From GCA-003244245 sp036266995 (GTDB lineage Bacteria; Actinomycetota; Actinomycetes; Mycobacteriales; Pseudonocardiaceae): a stretch of DNA of 30,473 nt. The position numbers were made by a program, and so were the translations under genes. The stretch spans positions 1 through 30,473 of the forward strand of contig DATAWX010000066.1 of NCBI GenBank assembly GCA_036266995.1. Reading direction: 5' to 3'. Below the pieces are notes generated by a model. That model saw only the letters and a list, made by a program, of their open reading frames with translations, had not been told where the DNA came from and did not search any database. The stretch's first letter is position 1; each line of letters starts with the position of its first letter. This document shows positions 11,801 to 20,800 of this stretch, in pieces.

Positions 11801-14800
11801 GCCCGGCCTGGAGATTGAGGACCTGCCACTGCCTGCGGCTACGGCGAGCTTCGAGATGACTGTGGAGTTCCGGGAGCGCGACGACATTCTGGACGGCGCG
11901 CTGCAGTACAACACCGATCTGTTCGACGCCGCGACGGTCGAGCGGATGGTTGGACACCTGCTGATGCTGCTGGGCGGTATCGCGGCGGATCCGCTCTGCC
12001 CGGTCGCCGATCTTCCGCTCCTGACAGCGGCGGAACGGCATCGCGTGCTCGCCGAGTGGAACGACACCGAACGGGCGGTCCCGCTGGTCCTGTGGTCGGA
12101 GTTGTTCGAGGCCCAGGTGGCCCGGACGCCGAATTCCGTGGCAGTGGTGTGTGGCTGTGGAGATCTATCGACCCAGGAAGAGCTGACGTACCAGGAATTG
12201 AACGAGCGGGCGAATCGCCTGGCGCGGCTGTTGATCGGGCGGGGTGTCGGTCCGGAGCAGTTCGTCGGGCTAGCCCTGCCGCGGTCGGTGGACATGATCG
12301 TGGCGTTGGTGGCGGTGTGGAAGGCGGGTGCGGGATACCTGCCCATCGACCCGGCCTATCCGTCTGCGCGGATCGAGTTCATGTTCTCCGACGCCGAGCC
12401 CGCAGTGGTGCTGGCCACCGGCGAAACGGCGGGCCGGCTACCTGCGGCGGGAGTGGTCCAGCTGGTCGTCGACCACGCCGAGACCGTCGAGGAGATCTCC
12501 GGCTACTCCGCTGGCGACGTCACCGACGCCGACCGGGTACGGCCGCTGTCGGACACCCATTCCGCATATGTGATCTACACCTCCGGTTCGACTGGCCTAC
12601 CGAAGGGCGTCGTGGTCGCGCACCAGAGTGTGGTCGATCTCGCGATGTGGGCATCCGTGGACTTCGGCGCGTTGGGACTGTCCCGAGTAGCGGCCTCAAC
12701 GTCGTTGAACTTCGACGTCTCAGTCTTCGAGATCTTCTGCCCGCTGACCGTCGGCGGCACCATCGAGGTGCTGCGTGACGTGCTCGCGTTGGGAGAGCCT
12801 CGGGCCGGCGCGGGCGCGGCCAACCGCAGTTCCCCAGATTTCAGCCTGATCAGCGGCGTGCCGTCGGCCTTTTCGCAGGTGCTGTCCCAAGGCAGCGTGG
12901 CAACAACCGCCGATACGGTCGTGCTGGCTGGCGAAGCGCTGTCGGCTAGGGCGGTTCGCGACATCCGGGCGGCGACCTCGTGCCGGCGGATCGCCAATAT
13001 TTACGGTCCGACCGAGGCCACGGTGTATGTGACGGCGTGGTATCGCAACACCGATGGACTCGACGGGGATGAATCCTGCGGGACTGAATCCGGCCGCGAC
13101 CGGACGCCGCCGATCGGCCGGCCGATTGCCAACACGCAGGTATACGTGCTCGACGCGGGGCTGCGGCCGGTGCCGATCGGCGTGCCGGGGGAGCTGTACC
13201 TCGCCGGTCGTGGTCTGGCCCGTGGTTATCTCCGCCGTCCGGGGTTGACTGCGCAGCGGTTCGTGGCGAACCCGTTCGGCCGGCCGGGTGCGCGGATGTA
13301 CCGCACCGGGGATGTGGTGCGATGGACCGCCCGCGGCGAGCTGGAGTACCTAGGCCGGTCCGACCATCAGGTGAAGGTCCGAGGATTCCGCATCGAGTTG
13401 GGCGAGATCGAAGCCGCCCTGCTGCGCCACGCCGACATCGCCGAGGCCGTCGTGGTCGCGCGGGCGGACGAGACCGGCCACCAGCGGCTGGTGGCCTACC
13501 TCGTACCGGTCGGTCCGACCGCACCCGGTTCAGCAGACCTGCGGTCCTGGCTGAAGCGAAGCGTGCCGGACTACATGGTGCCCTCAGTCTTCGTCGTGCT
13601 CGATGCGCTGCCGTTGAATCCCAACGGAAAGCTCGACCGGCGGGCGCTGCCCGCCCCCGGCGCCCAACCGCAACTCGAGTCCCGCTATCTGGCCCCAGCC
13701 ACGGCGATCGAGCGCGAACTGGCCCGCCTCTGGGCGGAGGTGCTGCGAGTTGAGCGGGTCGGTGTCGAGGACAACTTCTTCGAGCTCGGCGGCGACTCCA
13801 TCATGAGCATCCAGCTCGTCTCCCGCGCCCGGCAGGCCGGCCTAAGGGTGACCTCCAAGCACATCTTCCTGCACCAGACGATCGCCGAGCTCGCCACGGC
13901 GGTCACGATGGAGCCGGCAGCCGAGTCTGCCGACCGAGACGTGATCCTCGGCCTGGCCCCGCTGACACCGATCCAGCACTGGTTCTTCACCACCCACGGC
14001 CCGCAGCCTCACTTCAACCAGTCCGTCGTCGTCGAGCTGGCCGAGGATCTCGACGAGGGCGCGCTGTCCGCGGCGGTCGATGCGGTGGTGGCACACCACC
14101 CGGCATTGCGTCTGCGATTCCTGCGCATCGGGGTCCAGGGGTGCCAAGTCGAGGGCCAGTGGCGCCAAGATGTCGCGCCCACCGAGTCGGCAGAGGTATT
14201 CCGCCGGTGTGACCTGCCCGATCTGAGCGACGACGGCTGGCAGGCGGCCATGCAGCAGGCAGCGGTCAGCGCCCAGACCGGTCTGGACATCGCCCGCGGC
14301 CCGCTGCTTCGCACCGTGTTGTTCCGAGGCGGAGCCGGTCGGCGGCCCCAACTGTTCATCGCCGTTCACCACCTCGTCGTCGACGGGGTGTCATGGCGGA
14401 TCCTGCTGGGTGACCTGGAAACCGCCTACCAGCAGGCTCGCGCCGCGCGGCGGGTAGCCTCCCCGGAGCGAGAATCGGCACTGTCGGTGGACCTGGAGCC
14501 GACCGGCACGCCGTTCACCCATTGGGCACACCGGTTGAGCGGACACGTCCGGGCCGGCGGGCTCGACGACGACCTGGCGTACTGGTCCAAGGTTCCCCAC
14601 GACGCACTGCCCGACCTGCCGGTCACGGGGGCCGGTGTCAACACGGCCGGTTCCAGCCGCGCGGTATCGGTGCGGTTGGGCCGCGACGACACCGACGCAC
14701 TGTTGCACCGGGTGCCGGGGGTCTACCGGACGCAGATCAACGACGTCTTGCTCAGCGCACTGGGCTGGGTGCTATTGAGCTGGACTGGTCGGGAACGGGT

Positions 14801-17800
14801 ACTGGTCGCCCTGGAAGGTCACGGTCGCGAGGAAATCCTCGACGGGGTCGACCTCTCCCGCACCGTCGGCTGGTTTACCACCCAGTTCCCGGTCGCGCTC
14901 ACGGTGCCAGCGGGCCTCGACCGCTCGGACTGGCGCAGCGTCCTGACATCGGTCAAGGAACAACTGCGAGCCATACCGCGCCGGGGCCTCAGCTACGGAG
15001 CACTGCGCTACCTGAGCCCGGAAGACTCCGCTGCACGCGTGCTCCGCGACGATGCCCAACCACAGATCTGCCTGAACTATCACGGCCAGTGGGACGTGGG
15101 CTCGGGTTCCGACGGGCTCTATCGCAGCTGGCACGGTGCGCTCGCGCCAGATCATGCGTCCGAGAGCGTGCGACCCTACCTGCTGGACGTCACCGGGGTG
15201 GTTACCAACGGTGAACTGGAGTTGGGCTGGACGTACTCCGACAACGTCCACGACGAGGCCACCGTCACGCGGCTGGCGTCGGAGATGGTGGAGGCGCTGC
15301 GGGAGATCGTGGCGCACTGTTCCCGGCCGGATGCCGGTGGCTGCACGCCATCGGACTTCCCGCTGGTCCGGCTCAGCCAGCCGCAGGTCGACCAGGTTGT
15401 CGGTGACGGCCGCAACGTGGAGGACGTCTACCCGCTGACGCCGTTGCAGGCCGGGATGGTGTTCCACAGCCTGCTCGACACCGGTAGCACTGCCTACGTC
15501 GACCAGATCCGGTTGCGGCTGTCCGGCGTATCCGACGCCCAGGCGCTAGGTGCCGCGTGGCAGCGGGTGGTCGACCGGACGCCGTTGCTGCGCAGTTCGG
15601 TGGTGTGGGAAGGAGTCGATGAGCCGCTGCAGGTGGTGCACCGCGAGGTCGTGCTCCCGACGAGGCATCACGACTGGCGCGGTCTCTCCGAGGTGGAGCG
15701 AGATCTGGAGCTACAGCGAGTGGCGGCCGAGGAACGCGCCGCTGGGGTGGACCTGGCCACCGCGCCGTTACTGCGGTTGGTCGTCGCGGCGCTGTCCGAC
15801 GACGTGGTCGTGTTGGTCTGGACCTCGCACCACGTGGTGCTGGACGGCTGGAGCATGGCCGCGGTGTTCGCCGAGGTGTGCGAGCAGTACGCGGCGATCG
15901 TCCACGGTCGGCCGCCCGCGCTGGTGGCTCGTCGACCGTTCCGGGACTACCTGCAGTGGCTGGGGGACCAGGACGGTCGGGAGGCCGGACAGCACTGGCG
16001 GGCAGTGCTGTCCGGGTTCGAGTCCTCGACCCCGCTGCCCTATGACCGGCAACCTCGTCAAGCGCATCGTTCCGAGTCCTCGGAATCGGTGGGTGTCGAG
16101 CTGGGAGCGCGGGAGTCGGCCGGACTGCATCTGATGGCCAAGCGCAACGGCCTGACCGTGAACACGATCGTGCAAGGAGTGTGGGCTCTACTGCTGTCGC
16201 GCTACAGCGGCGAGTGCGACGTCGTCTTCGGATCCACCGTCTCCGGCCGCCCCGCCGAGCTGCCGGGTGTGGAGGCGATGGTCGGCATGTTCATCAACAC
16301 CGTGCCGACCCGCGTGGCCATCCCCAGTGGACAAAGTCATGGGCAGGACGTTGTCTCGTGGTTGCGTGAGTTCCAGGTCGCGCAGATCGAGTCCCGGCGT
16401 TTCGACTTCGTCTCCCTTGCCCAACTGCAGGCGTGGAGCGATCTTCCCGCCGGGGCGAGCCTGTTCGACAGCATGGTCGTGTTCGAGAACTATCCGTTCG
16501 ACGCCGCGTCGGTAGACGAGGCCGGTCTGCAGGTGCGCGAGGTCCACACTGTCGAGACCACGAACTTCCCGCTGAGCCTGCGTGCCTATCTCGGTGATCG
16601 GCTCGGGCTGCATCTGGCCTACGACCCGCAGCTGTTCGACGTGGCCACGATCGAGCGGATGGTGGCACACCTAACGGTGTTGCTGAACGGGATTCTCGCT
16701 GACCCGAGCCAATCGGCGGCGCGGTTGTTGCCGCTGACCCAGGCCGAGCGTGATCAGATGTTGGTGGAGTGGAACGACACCACTCACGAGATTCCCGAAG
16801 CTGCGCTGCCGGTCGTGTTCGCCGACCAGGTGCGGCGAACACCGGACGCCATTGCCGTGGTGGGCGACGGGGTGTCGTGGAGCTATGCGCAGTTGGACGC
16901 GCGGGCGAACCGGTTGGCGAATCGGCTTATTCGGCTCGGGGTTGCGGCGGAGCAGCCGGTGGGCATTCTGATGGGAGACTCTGCTGATCTCGTCGTGGCC
17001 GAGCTGGCGGTAGTGAAGGCGGGCGGGGCGTATCTGCCGGTGGATGTGCGGGCCCCCGCGGAGCGTATGCGTTCGGTGTTGGCTCAGGCCGGCGTGTCGG
17101 TGTTGCTGACCGACCGGGAATGGCAGGCCGCCGCGAGTGCCCTTCATCGCGGCCGGGTGTTGGCGATAGATGCCGATCCGTTGCTGGATGAGCCGAGTTC
17201 CGATCCTGGTGTGCCGGTAGACCCCGAACAGTTGGCCTATGTCATGTACACCTCCGGCTCCACCGGTGTGCCGAAGGGTGTGGCGGTCCGCCACCGCGAC
17301 GTGGTGGCGTTGGCCTTCGACCGGCGTTTCGATGGTGCTGCGCATCAGCGGGTGTTGCTGCATTCACCGCAGGCTTTCGATGCGACCACCTACGAACTCT
17401 GGGTCCCGTTGTTGCACGGAGGCGCGGTGGTGATCCCACCGGCCGCGGTGGACGCCGACGTCCTGCGAACGGCGATCACCGAGCACGGGGTGACCGGGTT
17501 GTGGCTGACCTCCGGGTTGTTCCGGCTCATCGCACACGATGCGCCGGAGTGCTTCGCCGGTGTTCAAGAGATATGGACCGGTGGGGACGTGGTGCCGGCG
17601 GCCGCCGTTCGTCGGGTGCTCGCGGCCTGCCCCGATGTGACGGTGGTGGACGGCTACGGGCCAACCGAGACCACAACGTTTGCCAGCTCGTACCGGATGA
17701 CGGGCATCGGGTCGGTACCGGATTTGGTGCCGATCGGGACTCCGCTGGACAACATGAGGGTTTACGTCCTCGACGCAGCGTTACAGCCGGTGCCGATCGG

Positions 17801-20800
17801 TGCGCCCGGTGAGCTGCACATCGCGGGTGCGGGGTTGGCGCGAGGATATCTGAGGCGCCCGGGCCTGACCGCGCAGCAGTTCATCGCCAATCCGTTCAGG
17901 CCGGCCGGTGCCCGGATGTACCGAACTGGGGATGTCGTCCGTTGGACCGCGGATGGCACATTGGTGTTCATCGGTCGAACCGACGAGCAGGTCAAGATCC
18001 GAGGGTTCCGGATCGAGTTGAGTGAGGTCGAGGCCGCATTAGCGGCCGATCCCCAGGTGGCCCAGGTCGCTGTTGTCGTGCGCGAGGCCGCGGTCACAGC
18101 GAATGCTGGGCCAGGGGACGGACTTGATGTCAAGCGGCTGGTGGCCTATCTGGTGCCAGTGGCGGAGGGGACAGTCGACCTCGCACAGTTGCGAGCGCAC
18201 GCGCAGGCAGCGTTACCCGACTACTTGATGCCGTCGGCTTTCACCGTGCTGCACGAATTGCCCATGACCGAGAATGGGAAGTTGGATCGGCGGGCGTTGC
18301 CTGCGCCGAAGTGGGATGCGGGCCACGTCGCCTGCTATGTGGCACCCCGTTCTGAGGCTGAGCGAGCAGTGGCGGAAACGTGGGCCGAGGTGCTGGGGCT
18401 GGAGCGGGTCGGGGTCGAGGACAATTTCTTTGAACTCGGTGGAGACTCGATTCTGAGTATCCGGGTGACGTCGCGGTTGCGGGCCATCTTCGGTACCGAG
18501 TTGTCGCCGCGAACGCTGTTCACACACTCCACGGTCCGGGAGCTGACCGCTGCGATGCCCGCCGCTCCTGGCGGCGATGTGTCGGCGATTCCAGTTGTCT
18601 CTCGGGACGGCGAGCTGGCGTTGTCCTTTGCCCAGCAGCGGTTGTGGTTCCTGCACGACTTCGCACCGGACGGCGTCGAGTACGTCACGCGGGTGGGGCT
18701 GCGGTTGCGTGGGGAGTTGGACCTCAAGGCGCTTTGCGCAGCGGTGAGCGGGCTGGTGGCTCGCCATGAGTCGCTGCGCACCACGTTCGAGTCCGTGGAC
18801 GGGCGGGGGGCGCAGGTGGTGCACCCGCCGTGGGAGGTGTCGCTGCCGGTGCTGGACCTGTCGGATCTGGTCGAGCCCGAGCGCGCCACGGAGCTGGACC
18901 GGGTCCTGGCAGCGGAGAGCGGTCAGCCGTTCGACCTGAGCCGAGGGCCGCTGATGCGGATGCGGTTGGTGCGGCTGGGCGCGACGGACCATGCCCTGCT
19001 GGTGGTGATGCATCACATCATCACCGACGGTTGGTCGACGGGCGTGCTCGTTGCGGAGCTGAGCGCGGTGTACGCCGCGACCCTGCGGGATGCCGAACCG
19101 GCACTTCCCCCGTTGCCGGTGCAGTACGCGGACTTCGCCGCGTGGCAACGGGACCAGCTGTCCGGCCAGACGCTGGAGGAACATCTGTCCTATTGGCATC
19201 GCCAGCTCGACGCCGTGCCGCCGTTGGAACTGCCGACAGATCGGCCGCGACCGGCGGTGCAGACCACCAACGGCGCCATGGAGAAGTTCGTGGTGCCGAC
19301 CGAAGTGACCGACCGGCTCAAGGAGCTGGGTCGTCAGCACGACGGCACCCTGTTCATGACCCTGCTGGCCGCCTGCCAGCTGCTGTTCAGCCGCTGGTCG
19401 GGCCAGGACGACATCGCCATCGGCACCGTTGTGTCCGGTCGCGAGCGGACCGAGCTGGAAGGGCTGATCGGATTCTTCGTCAACACGCTGGTACTGCGCT
19501 CCAGGGTGGACGGCGAGCAGACCTTCACCCAGTTCCTCGGCACCGTGCGCGAGACTGTCCTGGACGCCTTTGTCCATCAGCAGGTGCCCTTCGAGCGGGT
19601 GGTGGACCATCTGCAACCGACCAGGGACACCAGCCGCACGCCCCTGTTTCAAGCCATGGTCGTGCTGCAGAACACTCCCAGCGACGGTGAGGAGCTGCCC
19701 GGCCTGCAGCTCGACGCCCTCGAACTGCCGGTGATGAGCACGAGCTTCGATATCACCGTGGAGTTCCAGGAGTTCGACGGTGGGCTGTGCGGGGCGTTGA
19801 CGTACAACACGGACCTGTTCGACGGTACGACGATCGAGCGGTTAATCGAGAACTTGTCGGTGTTGTTGAAGGGTGTGTCGGCTGATCCTCACGCGTTGGT
19901 GTCGGCTGTTCCGTTGCTATCCGAAGGCCAGCGCGAACAGGTGCTGGTTCACTGGAACGACACCGACCGGGACGTGCCTGCCGCCACCTTGGGCCAGTTG
20001 TTCGAGGCGCAGGTCGTGCGGAGTCCGAATGCGCCCGCGTTGATAATCGAGGGCGGTCTCGTCCCCTTCTCGGAATTGAATGCGCGGGCAAATCGATTGG
20101 CGCGCTTGCTGGTGGAACGGGGTGCCGGTCCGGAGCGCGTAGTCGGGTTGGCGCTGCCGCGGTCGGTGGACATCGTGGTGGCACAGCTGGCAGTGGCGAA
20201 GGTGGGTGCCGCCTTCGTGCCGGTGGATCCGGCATATCCCGCTGAGCGGATCGAGTTCATGGTGGCCGACGCTGCCCCGGTAGTGCTTCTGACCAGGCAC
20301 GATGTGGCGGGATGTCTGGCGGGGGTAGGCGACGTGCCGGTTGTCGTCCTCGACGATCCGGCAGTGGTGGCAGCCTCGCGGGCGATGACCGAGGGTGACC
20401 TGACCGATGCCGATCGGCGGGCGCCGCTGGAGATGGCGCATCCGGCGTATGTGATCTACACATCGGGGTCCACCGGACGACCCAAGGGTGTGGTCGTCAG
20501 CCACGCCGGGCTGGCGAGTTTCTCCGCCGCGGAGGTCGATCGGTACGCGGTGGCGGCGGGAGATCGAGTGTTGCAGTTCTCCTCGCCGAGCTTCGACGCC
20601 TCGGTCTTGGAGTTGTGCATGTCGCTGCCGGTAGGGGCGGCGTTGGTGGTGCCGCCACTGGGACCGTTGCTGGGGGAGCAGCTAGTGGAGGTGCTGACCC
20701 AGGGGCGGGTGACTCATGCGTTGATCCCACCTGCGGCGCTGGCCACCGTGCCGGCCGAGGCAGCGGCGGAGCTGACGCTGTTCCAGACGCTGATCGTGGG

